Shown: positions 21,990 to 32,656, numbered from the stretch's first letter. The stretch is 37,500 nucleotides of DNA from Chrysomallon squamiferum (GCA_012295275.1 CM022670.1:7591712-7629211), one strand, 5' to 3'. Numbers and translations: made by a program. The notes: generated from the sequence alone by a model not told the origin.

Positions 21990-22864
21990 ACCTTATTTTG
22001 CTGTTGCTGTTGTTGTTGTTATTACTGATGTTATAATCGTCTAATGAATGTATTTTATCTTTCTATTACACGTTTCTAATGGATTTATTTAATTTATAAT
22101 TTATTTAGATTATTTGGTTAGTTTCATAAAGATATGTTATCATTATCATCAACATCTTCATCACCATAATAATAACAATGATTCAAACGATAAATTTGTC
22201 TGGGTTTTGCTATAGTTTATAAATAAACAATAAAAAAAAGCAAATAAAAAAAAAATAAAATTAAATAAAATAAATAAAAAAAAATAAAAAAAAATAAAAT
22301 AAAATTAAAATAAAATAAAAATAAATAAATAAATAAATAAATAAAATATTTTTAAAAAATCATCTTTTGAATTAATTTTGAAAAACTTTATAATGTAGAG
22401 AGAGAGAGAGATAATTGAATAATAATAGCATAATAAAGTTAACGTCACAAAAAGTTAATTTTCGCTGTATATTTTCGTATTCTTGTTAATGACGTATAAT
22501 GTTTGACTACAAATATAATTTTAACATCACAGTCACACACAACGTGCACGTTTGAACGTCACTCTTACAGTACAGTCAAATAACCTTTGATCCTTTTTCA
22601 CTCTGGTGATAAAATTTGTCTTGTGTTCTCAAAATAAAATAAAAATCACATACGTATAAACAAATAATCTCTTATTGGTTTTCAATTATTTGTCAAAATT
22701 ACCTTAAAATAATAAAAAAAATAAAAAAATATAATAATAAAAAAAAAAAATTTGAGACTTTTTATTAAATTTTAATCAAATAATACTCCATTAATTTTTA
22801 ATCATTCGCTTTCTAATTCCCACTACAAAAAAAAAGAAGAAAAGAATTAATACTATTAATAAAA

Positions 22865-22901
<37 letters not shown>

Positions 22902-23040
22902 AATAAAATAAAATAAAATAAAATAAAATAAAATACAAATAAATGAATGATCTTATCAACGTGCGTGCATTTAAATAATGTCTTAATGTCTTAAGAAAAA
23001 CACACACAAAATAAACTAAATGTATTCACATCTTTACGAA
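21990..23040. other. AT-rich, A-rich simple sequence
   Basis: Long AAAT/AAAAT runs at 22230-22345 and 22860-22935, a short (AG)n at 22396. No gene seen. Confidence 0.65.
22858..22936 (+). repeat. (AAAT)n-(AAAAT)n microsatellite
   Basis: AAAT units change to AAAAT units; the minus-strand reading FILFY is an artefact of this. Confidence 0.95.
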
Positions 23041-23061
23041 GTTTTCGTTTCGTGTATTTAC

Positions 23062-23155
23062 CGTACCCCGTCAGATGTCGATACACAGAGAGCGGCAGAT
23101 CGAAACTGACCCCAGAGAAAACCTTGAAACATTTGCTCTTCACCACGGCAAGCAT
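23062..23155 (-). CDS. Possible isolated first coding exon (uncertain)
   Basis: On the minus strand an ATG (23153-23155, context TTAAAATGC) opens 31 codons, MLAVVKSKCFKVFSGVSF then DLPLSVYRHLTGY, and the frame reaches a good donor (TACG/gtaaat) at 23061. Third positions are GC-rich compared with the surroundings. The opposite strand of the same block is also open (MSIHRERQIETDPRENL...) between acceptor-like and donor-like sites. Neither reading matches a family I know and no partner exon was found. The block could equally be conserved non-coding DNA. Confidence 0.25.
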
Positions 23156-23269
23156 TTTAATCTTGAGTGTAGCGATTTCGATTTAAAAATCAAGGTCAGT
23201 TTTGAGAATTTTGGCATGGAAATTTAGCGTGGTTTAATAGTCAGCTGGAAATCCTAGATCTAATGTTTT

Positions 23270-23480
23270 CATAGTGTATGAGTTAAAAATTTTAAGACTC
23301 CCAACTTTTGAAGTTTTTTGACAGTTTAGTAGTCTAAAGTTTGATAACTCCTAGGTTTTATTTGTCACAGTTTATTAGTTAAAATGTTTGTTACTTCTCG
23401 ATTTATCTAGTTCATAGTTAAAATTGTGAGATTCTAAAGTTTTCAATCTATTAGTTAAAAGTTTGAGACTTTCACTGTTT
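23270..23480 (+). repeat. Degenerate AT-rich minisatellite around TTAGTTAAAA
   Basis: (A/T)TAGT(T/C)(A/T)AA-like cores recur at about 23280, 23331, 23377, 23413 and 23451 with spacing 36-51 bp, often followed by GTTTGA and ACT. An old, decayed array. Confidence 0.45.
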
Positions 23481-23669
23481 ATTATAAAAAAAATTCGGAG
23501 GAAAGACAAACAAAGTATTTTCAAAGTTTATTAGTTTATGTTTAATTTTACTGTTTTATTTTTCTTTCGTAAGCTTCATGAACAAATTCTATGATTTGAT
23601 AGTTATTATTTGATTTTTAATTACTCCTCTCTATCCATTTACTAATTAATTACTGCTACCATCCACAAG

Positions 23670-23900
23670 TATGTTCATCCCATTATCTTCCATCCATCCA
23701 TCCATCCATCCATCTATCCTTCAAACACTCAGCAGCAATCCATGTTTCCATCCATGCATTCATATGTCCATACTTCCGTACATACATCCAAATATCCATA
23801 CATTCGTACACCTTTCCATCCTATTTAATCACCATATTTCCATGACTTTATTCGCTATCTATTAACGATATATCAGTTCATCCATCCAGATATTTATCGA
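23670..23900 (+). repeat. (CATC)n and degenerate CCAT-type tetranucleotide tract
   Basis: Perfect CATC/TCCA units at about 23688-23715, degenerating over the next 180 bp. The apparent plus-strand frame (HPSIHPSI...) is a repeat artefact. Confidence 0.85.
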
Positions 23901-24049
23901 TTTTTCTTTCGTTTATTTCTTCTTCTTTTTTTTCCCACTTCGTCTATCCATGTACTCCTCCACTGAAGAATCAGTTGTAAATGATAACTGACAGCAAGTG
24001 CACGGACTACAGAAGAATCCGGTTCCTATTTTTCCGGACAGATGGGCGG

Positions 24050-24440
24050 GTTAATATGTCGACCCCTCAAACACAACTCCGTAAGCGGAAGTCATCAAGG
24101 GGAACAATCCAACACCTCGAGTCAAAAACTGGTTTCATAGAAAGAAGAGCTTTCATTAATTCAGCAAGTTTATTTGTTGAAACCGCTTCATCAAGCGCTT
24201 GTTTTTCATTCTCCTCTCATCATTTACACGGAAATTGACCATGGTCATCGAAAGTCTTGCCCATTGTCCATCACGGACGCGACTTCTGCTTGTCGCAGAC
24301 TCGCTCTTTGCCTGTCAAAGTGGCGCTTTATTAGGCCTTTTTTCCAAATCCAATTATCTGTTGAAAATCCACTTGAACCTTGGTGGTCCGCTGTTCAGAA
24401 AGGGTGATGGGGAAAAGGGCCAATGTGAATAAACGTGTTA
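24050..24440. promoter_or_regulatory. Candidate cis-regulatory block with Sox and homeodomain motifs
   Basis: About 390 bp, balanced base composition, CpG present. Includes CCATTGT (inverse ACAATGG, 24261-24267), GGAACAATCC (about 24101), CATTAATTC and GCTTTATTAGG. Short open frames overlap on the plus strand but differ in content and show no domains. Confidence 0.35.
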
Positions 24441-25230
24441 TCTTTTACTGTCCTGTCCGCGTCTCGCAGATGATTAAAAGAAGTGGCAGTTGTGAAGACC
24501 AACTGTCACGTTAAAATAAATACAGCAAAACGAATTAAAAGTTCTGCGATTATTATAATTTCGGTTGAGAATGAAAATGTTAAAAGTTTTTTTTTTTTAG
24601 AAAGTGTTAAAACTAAGGCTAAGAAACGATAAATTAATTTTTGAATGTATTACGTGTATATATGATGTATATATTGTTGTTGTTGTTGCTGCTGTTATTA
24701 TCATTACTAATACTATCTTCATTACTATCTTCATATTCATTTGAATAAATAATTAATGAAAGTGCATTATTAAACAAAAAGTGTAAAAGTAAATTATATT
24801 TTTTAAAAAAGTAAAAATTAATTATGTTAATATTTTCCTTTTCCATTTTTTTTTTATTTGTAATATTATATTTGTCTCTTGTTTTTGCTTTTGTTTTTCT
24901 TTCCTTTGTTACTTCTTTCGTTACTTTCTTTCTTTCTTTTTTCTTTCTTTTTTGTTGACAATTCTGGGTTTTTTTCTATTTTCTTTACTTCATTTTTCTT
25001 TTTTCTTTTGCTTTCTTTTGCTAATTCTTTCTTTCTTTTTTCTCCGTTTTATTTCTTTCCTTCTTTCTTGATTCTTTCTATTTTTTATTTTCGACTTTAC
25101 AATCAGTGTTTATTTTTCTTTGTTAATATTTTTATCCTTTCTCTCATTCATTTTTCTTTCTTTCTTTCTTTCAGTTTTCCAAATTACATACAAAGGACCT
25201 ATCTACCTTTAGAAAAAAAATACTGAAATA
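24440..25230. other. Non-coding, T-rich
   Basis: Pyrimidine-rich (CTTT)n-like DNA at 24840-25190. Nothing coding. Confidence 0.6.
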
Positions 25231-25560
25231 CGGTTGTCAGTCTGCCTCACCTGTTTACGAGTGACATCACATTCTGACATTGACTCGTTTCCAGATTACA
25301 CCTGTACACTGTTTACCTGGCTTTGATCCCGGCTGGAAATCTCTGTGGGATTAGGGATTATTGAGACGAACACGACCCGCTGTTTTGTGATATCTCAGAT
25401 GACGAATGAGCCGTGCAGCTATTTGACTGTTTATTGATCTCTGAGACAATGTTTGCGAATCACGTCGACTCACAAACGTCCCCGACGTTTACCTCTAACG
25501 TCTGCTCTGACATTACGTCTTCTGTTTCTATAGAAACAGCAGAAGCAACAGTTTCTTTCT
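25230..25560. promoter_or_regulatory. Candidate enhancer with forkhead, Otx-type, TCF and T-box motifs
   Basis: Forkhead-like TGTTTAC at 25252-25258 and 25310-25316, TGTTTAT at 25428-25434 and CGTTTAC at 25486-25492. Two GGATTA (inverse TAATCC) sites sit 7 bp apart at 25348-25353 and 25355-25360. A TCF/LEF-like CTTTGATC is at 25321-25328 and a T-box-like TTACACCTGT near 25297. A perfect 18-bp palindrome closes the block at 25522-25539. CpG dinucleotides are frequent. Interpretation as an enhancer is inference. Confidence 0.4.
25522..25539. other. Perfect 18-bp palindrome
   Basis: CTGTTTCTATAGAAACAG is identical to its reverse complement. Its GAAAC/GTTTC arms resemble interferon-response/IRF or forkhead half-sites. 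Confidence 0.85.
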
Positions 25561-25839
25561 AACCCGTGAAGTTGTAGAGGACTGAAATTAAGAACTATTT
25601 CAACTTTTAATATCAGAAATTAAAACTGTATTCCAGTGTTAGATATCTTTATCATGTGAAACGAAATAGATCTTATCGTGGTAGCATACTGCGCTGTTTC
25701 TGATAGGCAGTAGGATCAATTCTCACCAGTGAACAAGTTTGGCAATTGCCAGTTCCAGAAGGTTGTCTATAACTGAGTGTTTTTAAGAAAGCATATGTAA
25801 AATACTTACTGTTATTGTAGTAATAGTTGTAGTAACGTT

Positions 25840-26014
25840 TGTTAAAACAGCAGCAGCAATTGTGGTGGTTGCAGTGATATAGCAACAGCAGTGCTAGTAG
25901 TAGTAGCAGTTGGAACAGTAGTAATACCAGTAGTAGTAGTAGTAGTATTATTATTAGCAAAAATAGTAGCAGCAATAACAGCAGTAGGACTAGTAACAGT
26001 AATTACTAGTAGTG

Positions 26015-26075
<61 letters not shown>

Positions 26076-26135
26076 CATCAGTAGTATAGTTGTGATAGTA
26101 GTAGTAGTAGTAGTAGTAATAATAATAATAATTCT
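25840..26135 (+). repeat. Compound (GTA)n/(TTA)n trinucleotide repeat
   Basis: Degenerate AGT/GCA units, a pure (TTA)n core at 26016-26074, then more AGT and AAT units. Open frames on both strands (V/I- and T/I-rich) are artefacts of the repeat. Confidence 0.93.
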
Positions 26136-26640
26136 TACAAAACTTGTAAAATTATTTGTTGCAATTATGCATGATCTCTCAATAATTATGCATAGAAAAC
26201 TATAACCTACTTTTTCTCTTTCTTTACTTCTTTTTTTTCCCCAATTCTTTATGAAGGTTTCAGTAATCAAATATTTAAACGTTTTATAAAATACTGAATG
26301 CAATGCGGGTGAGTTGATTAGTTTTAGATTTAATGCCAATCATTATAAAAAGAGAGATGACCGAAAGATAATGAAGAAAAAGAAAAAACATAATGAGATA
26401 AAAAATGAGAAAAAAAAAAAAAAAAAAATAGTAGAGATTGAATTTTTCTTACGAAATTAAATAATACAGAGTACGTTATATATATTGCAATGGAAATATA
26501 ATCATATATCTCAAAATTTAATTAATTCAAAAAAGACATTAATTAATTCAAGTAAATTAAATTGTAAACATTGTTTTTAAAAGCATTCAAAAAAAATAAA
26601 AAAAAATAAAATAAAATAAAAACAATAAGTAGGTCTAATA
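26136..26640. other. AT-rich spacer
   Basis: A poly-A run at about 26410-26428 and AT-rich sequence. No gene seen. Confidence 0.6.
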
Positions 26641-26990
26641 TCAGTTTATTACCTAACTTGTTGCCGTAGTGACGCAACAAATTACGTCATCAACTAAACT
26701 AATCTGCGTTGGACAGACGACAAATTAGACACGCCCCGTTAATTGTCCATCTTGGTCAGTGACATCAGGACTGACACGTTCATGATTTAGTCTCTTCTCT
26801 CGCGCACGTTGTAGAAATTTCCGTCATTACGAATAACGTAACACATGAATCTGATTATTAAACAATTAAGCGGTGTTTTAGACGGACCAAGCCACTGGAA
26901 GTACACACGGTAACAGTTGTGACGTATCCCCAGTAGATTCAAGCCATAAAGTTGCCAGACGTCAAGCAGGTTTTTCTGTCGTTTAATTCA
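26640..26990. promoter_or_regulatory. Candidate cis-regulatory block
   Basis: CpG-retaining. Contains CRE/ATF-like TTACGTCATC (about 26682), KLF-like ACACGCCCC (about 26730), homeodomain TTAATTG and several CGTNA-type motifs. No coding signal. Confidence 0.3.
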
Positions 26991-27137
26991 TTAAAAGGAA
27001 GAGAAAGTATTTATTTCGTAATTTAATATCTACTCACGACGTAATAAATTTTCGTCAGGCACGGAATACGTAGAATAGGTTAACTGGGTTTAAATGTTTA
27101 GATAAATATTTGTAATCAGTGTTAATGTTTCTGGACA

Positions 27138-27188
<51 letters not shown>

Positions 27189-27212
27189 TATAATTATAAT
27201 TATAATTATAAT
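27138..27212 (+). repeat. (AAT)n followed by (AATTAT)n
   Basis: AAT units to about 27188, then four TAATTA hexamers. The minus-strand poly-Y/poly-I frames are artefacts. Confidence 0.95.
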
Positions 27213-27880
27213 GTAATAATGTAATAAATGAATAATAAAGAAATAAAATAAGAACAAATAAAAATATATAAAGCAATATACACACACAAATACATACATG
27301 CATACATACATAATACATATGACAAAAATGCAGTCATCAGTGATAGACTGTTTCTCCTCTGACATTCGATAGACGTTTAACTGTAATATTCGTAATAAAA
27401 CGTATTCAACTTTCATGTCATTATAGTCTTTACAAACCGGCATTGTGTCTAAACAGGCATATTTCATTGGTCCCAAGTAAATCCGGTTTTGACAAAGTCC
27501 GCTATACATATTTAGATATACATGTGGGTGTGTGCGTAAGTAGCCGTTTATGTCAGAAATAAGAAATACTAAATTATAAAGCGAAGTACGCAATGAAGTC
27601 ACGACAGAAAAATGGCGGCGAACAGATATATATATTTTAAATCGTATTATTTTGTTGTTATGCTGAATATTTGTTATTAAGTAATTGTTGAAGAAAGATG
27701 ATGGAAAAAAAAATAGAAAGGAAATGTAGCTATAAAACTATATATAGTTAATTTAAAATAAAATTATTTTAAATTTAATTGACCTCTTAAAATACCACAG
27801 ATGAACGAAATCTTAAGAAAGAAGTCATTAATATATTAAACACAAAAAATGTTTCTGTCAGAATAAAATCATTTTCGATG
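27213..27880. other. Non-coding stretch
   Basis: AT-rich, with a (CATA)n tract near 27285-27312 and an unrecognised minus-strand open segment between 27340 and 27602. AAAATGGCGGCG near 27609 is a YY1-type motif. No exon is supported. Confidence 0.4.
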
Positions 27881-27885
27881 CATTA

Positions 27886-28240
27886 CACGCAAAGTATTAA
27901 ATATAATAAAACAGTGTGTTAAAAGGCAATAGTTTAAATATAAGAAAATGGTATGGTAAAACGTAATAGTTTCGATATAAGTAAAATAGTGTGTTAAAAT
28001 GTAATATTTTAAATATACGAAAATAATGTGTTATAACGTAATATTTTAAATACACGAAAATAGTATGTTAAAACGTAATATTTTAAATATAAGAAAAAAC
28101 TGTGCTAAAACGTAATATTTTAAACATAAGAAATTAGTATGTTAAAACGCAAAATTTTAAATATAAGAAAATAGTATATTCAAACGTATTCACGGACGTA
28201 AAACACGATAATATTTTAAACACCAGAAAGAGTCTGTTAG
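27886..28240 (+). repeat. 37-bp minisatellite, about 8 units
   Basis: TGTTAAAACGTAATATTT-type units repeat with a regular 37-bp period: the TGTT anchor, or a one-base variant of it, falls at 27917, 27954, 27992, 28029, 28066, 28103, 28140 and 28177. More decayed copies lie on both sides (near 27886 and 28203-28238). The consensus continues TAAATATAAGAAAATAGTA. Each unit carries the conserved CGTAATATTT. Confidence 0.88.
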
Positions 28241-28690
28241 TACGGAGTCATGTGTGTAAGACACGCAATGTTATCGCACATCGCCAGCTCAGCATGGTCC
28301 CATACCCGTTAATGACGTGGTCGGAGCCATGTTTGTAAATCTGGTGTGGTCTGATTCACAGCTACTAAGAACTGTGATAATAACACAGAGAAAGCGTACA
28401 TCACCAACTTAAACACACATCAAAGACTTTTAAACAAGCGTGAAACGACGTTTCGTAACAGCAGCATTGTCACAAAACCGCTCCAGCAATAAACGTCTTA
28501 GAAACGGCGGCGTGCGGACAGTAACATCCCAGAGATAACCAATCATAACCATTATAACATCAAACCGCGGCTGTCGGCGCGCTATAATTAGCTCTGAGCG
28601 CTCCCACAAAGGCTAGAACAATTGCGTTGATTGGTCATATACATACAGCATGTTGACCATCTTCCCACTGTGTTTAGTTAACGGATTTTT
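28240..28690. promoter_or_regulatory. CpG-rich candidate cis-regulatory block
   Basis: High CpG for this locus (CGGCGGCGTGCGG, CGCGGCTGTCGGCGCGC). It includes a TCF/LEF-like CATCAAAG (28418-28425), GTAACAGCAGCATTGT (28455-28470, shared in part with 37107-37120), homeodomain CTATAATTAG, CCAAT-type CTAACC/AACCAATCA and CACAAAGG with AACAATTG (Sox/TCF-like). No open frame of note, so an enhancer or distal promoter is likelier than a gene. Confidence 0.4.
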
Positions 28691-29531
28691 ATTACCAGTA
28701 TTTGCAGCTAATTACTTTTACGTAATATATTGTTGTTATTTATATGTAAGGTGCAGTAAAAATGGCGGTATCTAACAGAATATTTAAACGTGTGCAGATA
28801 AAGATTAAATATATAGCTCTGTTTAATGGGGATATAATTTCTGTTATTAACGAACAAACCAGGCCGGGAAAATTATAGATTTCGTTAGACTGTAATTATT
28901 TTCAGTTAGATAAATCATCACTGTGAATGTTCTTGTGTGTGTGCGTGCGTTTTTCTGTTTCTATGTGTGAATATATATTATATATATTTGTATATAATAC
29001 TTCTTTGTTTTGTTTGTTTGTTTTCAACCGTTTATTTCTTTAAATGTATTAAATGAGATATTTACTTGTTTATTGGTATTAAAATTTGTACGGTTTTAAC
29101 TTTTAATATTAAGATGAGAAAATAGATAATAATTAGAATAATAATTCATGATAATCAGTGTAAAAGTTCAGCACTAGTAGAAAACAACAAAAATAATATG
29201 TATTGTAAAATAAAAAAAAAATAAAAATAAAAATAAATTTAAATATTGAAAGAAGAAAGGATATAAAGAAAATATCAACAACAACAACAGCAATAATAAT
29301 AATAACAATAGTAATAAACAAACAAGCAAATAAATAAATAAATATGAAACAAAATAATATAAAGAATAAATAAAAATAAATAATAAATAAATAAAAATGA
29401 TAAAAGTAATTAAAAAAAAAGTAATTATAAAGAACAATAAATAAATACAGCAATTTTGAAAATTGTAAGACAAACAAAAAACCTTTACAGTGACACATAC
29501 CTACACACGCACACATACACAGAAGCACCAT

Positions 29532-29533
<2 letters not shown>
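28690..29533. other. Non-coding, AT-rich
   Basis: AAAAATGGCGGT near 28767 is a YY1-like motif. 29200-29460 is A-rich low-complexity sequence; long minus-strand L/F/I frames there are artefacts. Confidence 0.55.

Positions 29534-29578
<45 letters not shown>
29534..29578 (+). repeat. (CA)n microsatellite, 45 bp
   Basis: Pure CA array within CA-rich DNA. Confidence 0.97.
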
Positions 29579-29582
<4 letters not shown>

Positions 29583-29879
29583 TATATACACTAACTGGCC
29601 TGTTACTCCACAGTCATACATACATACAGAAAAATACTAATTTAACACTGAACAAGTATTAGTCAAAATTTCACAACCTAACTAAATTAATACAAAAATA
29701 AAATAAGTAATACTCCATTCATAAAGCAATTTCGAACCAAGCGCTTTCACTTTTACACACGCTAAAGTAATCTTTTAAGGAATGTTTTATTATTTTTTTT
29801 TTTTATTTTATTACTATGTAATTCTTAATTGTTTTGTTTTATTAATAATACTATAAAATTTTCATTTAATCTTCACTGA

Positions 29880-30165
29880 AAGTGAAACGAGTCGTGCGCT
29901 TGTAACTCGTGTCAAATTTCCACACATAACATTATTATTATTCCCGCGAAGAGCTTTAAAAGAACTCCTCCACCGTGCCAATCAACCGCACGAATTTCAC
30001 TGGTTAGTTGACAGAACGTGGGCGGGACTACGCGACTGGTTTATCCAACCGCAGAGCGAGACGGGCGGAGTCTGACAAGTGTCAATTTCAGCAGAGCCCC
30101 ACTTGAGGTGCTCAAGTCAAGTGTGAAACATACAAGTAATCGGTATTAAGGCGGTGTTTGTCATT
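29880..30165 (+). promoter_or_regulatory. CpG-rich GC-box promoter candidate with NK2-site cluster
   Basis: The densest CpG block of the window. It has GC boxes (GTGGGCGGGAC near 30019, GACGGGCGGAG near 30060), a CCAAT box (GTGCCAATCA near 29976) and four NK2-class homeodomain sites within 50 bp: ACAAGTG 30075-30081, CACTTGA 30100-30106, TCAAGTC 30112-30118 and TCAAGTG 30117-30123. The last runs into GTGTGAAAC, a T-box-like half-site. Direction is inferred from the donor at 30285. Confidence 0.5.
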
Positions 30166-30285
30166 GTGTTGCCGTTCATTCGGATTATCTGGTTCACGAG
30201 AAACTTTCTCTCTCTGTCTACCGTCTAAGAAGATAGGTCTTCTATCTACCACTTGGATTATCATATATCTCCATTTGTACACAGG
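30166..30285 (+). other. Candidate non-coding first exon (5' UTR) of a gene to the right
   Basis: Downstream of the CpG-rich block the sequence ends in a consensus-like donor, TACACAG/gttagtg, with the boundary near 30285. The stretch has stops in all frames, so it would be untranslated. The start site is not defined. If real, the coding exons are beyond the right edge, because none was found between 30.3 and 37.5 kb. Confidence 0.35.
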
Positions 30286-30900
30286 TTAGTGATATTTCCC
30301 GTATTAAGTTAATTAATGTGTGTTTTAATCTCCGTGTATTTGTTTTGTAACACTTCCATTTACAGTTTAACACTAATCAGTTTGTTTCAAGAGACTCGTT
30401 ACACGCCCGCACCAAGGGTAAAATACATTTAGCAGAGAAAAAGTTAAAATGAATGGAAACTGTGTCTTCGAGATATTTTAATAAGAACTGATTAAATACA
30501 GAGTTATTTGAAAATAGTTATAAAGAAATTACGAATATATATATATATATATATAATTAAATAAATTAAAATGAATAAATAAGTAATAAATAAATTTAAA
30601 AATACATAAAGCTAAAAAACAGATAATTAAAATTATTATTATTATTGTTAATTCTCTGAGTCATATGTTGTTTTCTTTAGACAGTTTTTAATTTTATTTT
30701 TTCCAAAATATTATTTAAAAATAACAACTAATTTTTCTTTCATTCATTCATTTTATCTTTATTTCTTCTGCTAAAAGTAAACTTCATTTATGCACTCTAC
30801 TCATTTCTACATTTCATTCATTCATTCTCAATAATACAGAATAAATAAAAATTATCCATCTTTAACCAAATACACAAGTATTATACTTTTTGAATAAACA
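30286..30900. other. AT-rich spacer, possible first intron
   Basis: (TA)n, AAAT and ATTC repeats. No coding signal. Confidence 0.5.
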
Positions 30901-31035
30901 CTCTTTATACATTTATGCTAATTCTAAATATATGCTAATTTTAAATATATGCTAATTTATTCTGAAACTAACTTCATCCTGATTCTAAAGATATGCTAAT
31001 TCTAAACGTATGCAAATTCTAAACGTTTGCAACTA
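30900..31035 (+). repeat. 17-bp minisatellite carrying octamer-like motifs
   Basis: ATGCTAAT occurs at 30915, 30932, 30949 and 30993, and ATGCAAAT at 31010, with a 17-bp period within the two runs. Intervening units are decayed (GATTCTAAAG near 30981). The unit is close to TATGCTAATTCTAAA. ATGCAAAT is the canonical POU octamer. Confidence 0.8.
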
Positions 31036-31660
31036 ATTCAACATGGACAAATTTTCACAGTGTGGCAGTTTTGAAAATCAATTCTTGTCACCTGTTCTAA
31101 ATTTAGTTGTTTTCATTTCTCTACAGTTTTTGTTATTAATAATTTACTGAAACTACTGACAGCTTTATGATACTGTTTAGCGAATACAAAATGTCTAAGA
31201 GTTAAAATACCAAACGAAATAATTGTTATTATCTTCTCCCTGGAACTAATGCAGTTTTTACCAGTAACAATGAACAGTACAAGTGAAAACATATGTTACT
31301 AGTACTAGACAAACCTTAACAAGATGTCCACCATTCAAACTGTGTTGTATTTTTCATAAGAAAATGTTTTGGTCTCATTTCCGTCTTTTTTTTTTTAATT
31401 TAATATTTAATTGTTTCTCTTTCTGTCTCGTTTCTGTCTCTGTTTCTCTCTCTGCTTCTAATCCTCTCTCTACCTCTGTGATGATCTATCCATCTCTCTG
31501 TCTGTATATATCTTTTTTTTTTCTCTCTCATACACAACACACACACACACACACACAGAGACAGACACATTTCCATACCAACATAATAAATATAATTCTT
31601 CAAATACATTTCTTATTGAGATGTGGAAAACTGTTGTCCACAATCAAATATTAATTTTTG
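31036..31660. other. Non-coding, partly pyrimidine-rich
   Basis: (CT)n-like sequence at 31415-31530 and (CA)n at 31540-31557. No gene seen. Confidence 0.6.
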
Positions 31661-31990
31661 TCCAAAAAAGGTCGTGATTCGAAAAATATTCTAATATTCG
31701 GGTAGAATTTTGTCTTTCACAAAAGCAGATTAAAACTTTCTTATTTGCGTTGGTCAAGTAAATATCAGCCCCATTGACTCGTGATACAAGTTGAAAAACT
31801 TCACTGGTGGGCCAGTCGTAAATTCACGTCGTAAAATATTACTGTCCTTATGTGACTGTCGATATGCCAACTTCTCGCCTCCTTATGAGCTCTTTAGTCC
31901 AGGAAAACCACTAAAGTGCGAGATAACATACATATTTATGATTTATCCAAAGCTAATAAGAATTTCAAACTATATTGTATCTCGTTTATG
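31660..31990. promoter_or_regulatory. Candidate cis-regulatory block with two TCGTAAA sites
   Basis: TCGTAAA at 31816-31822 and 31829-31835, 13 bp apart, matches posterior-Hox/Cdx-type sites. The block is balanced in composition. A 66-codon open frame across it is not recognisable. Confidence 0.3.
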
Positions 31991-32650
31991 ACCAACACCT
32001 GCATAATTTAAGAAGTGTTAGAATTTAATATTGTCACAAAGACTTTTTCAGGATGATATATTCGAAAGACAAAGAAACAGTTAAGTTAGTCTGATTCACG
32101 TTATTAACTGGCATATTAATCATCCGTTTTAATATCGCTTCTTTATTTTATTAGATTTTCATCTTATAATAATACATGATTTCATTTAATATTGATATAT
32201 AATATGGTAAAATATTCCGGCAGATTTATGTGCATTAGATATTAAAGTATCTCCTGCAAGATTTTGCATAATTCTTTTTCATTTGAGTTTTGTGTGTCTG
32301 CTGTATGTTTAACTAATAATTTATTAAAGCATATAGGATTGATGATCATACACAACATATACCAAATATCAGGTATAACTAACCACATAGTAAAACATTT
32401 TCTGCCTAAAGAATTACTTTTATACATATAGTGACAAATTACACACAACTATAAATTCACTACCATGGTATTAAAAAAATTAAAATAAATTTTGTATACA
32501 GTAAAATACATGCACACACACATATGTTTCAAATTCAGAATTATACAACTTATTACACAGCTACACATTCTCCACTGAAACCACTCTCACGTACACACAG
32601 ACACACACACGCATACATACAAATACCACACATACACACAAGCACATGAA
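31990..32650. other. AT-rich non-coding stretch
   Basis: No repeat array or gene of note until the CA-rich region at about 32505. Confidence 0.55.
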
Positions 32651-32651
32651 A

Positions 32652-32656
32652 ACACA

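Noticed and set aside
25673-26339. 100-165-codon frames rich in V, I, L and T
   Set aside because: They are products of the compound AGT/TTA trinucleotide repeat, open on both strands.
27090-27602. 170-codon minus-strand frame
   Set aside because: Its second half is the AAT repeat. The first 90 residues look less repetitive but match nothing I know and have no promoter or splice support.
29133-29621. 162-codon minus-strand frame rich in F, L, I and Y that looks like a membrane protein
   Set aside because: It arises from A-rich low-complexity DNA plus the (CA)n array, with no conserved motif and no splice context.
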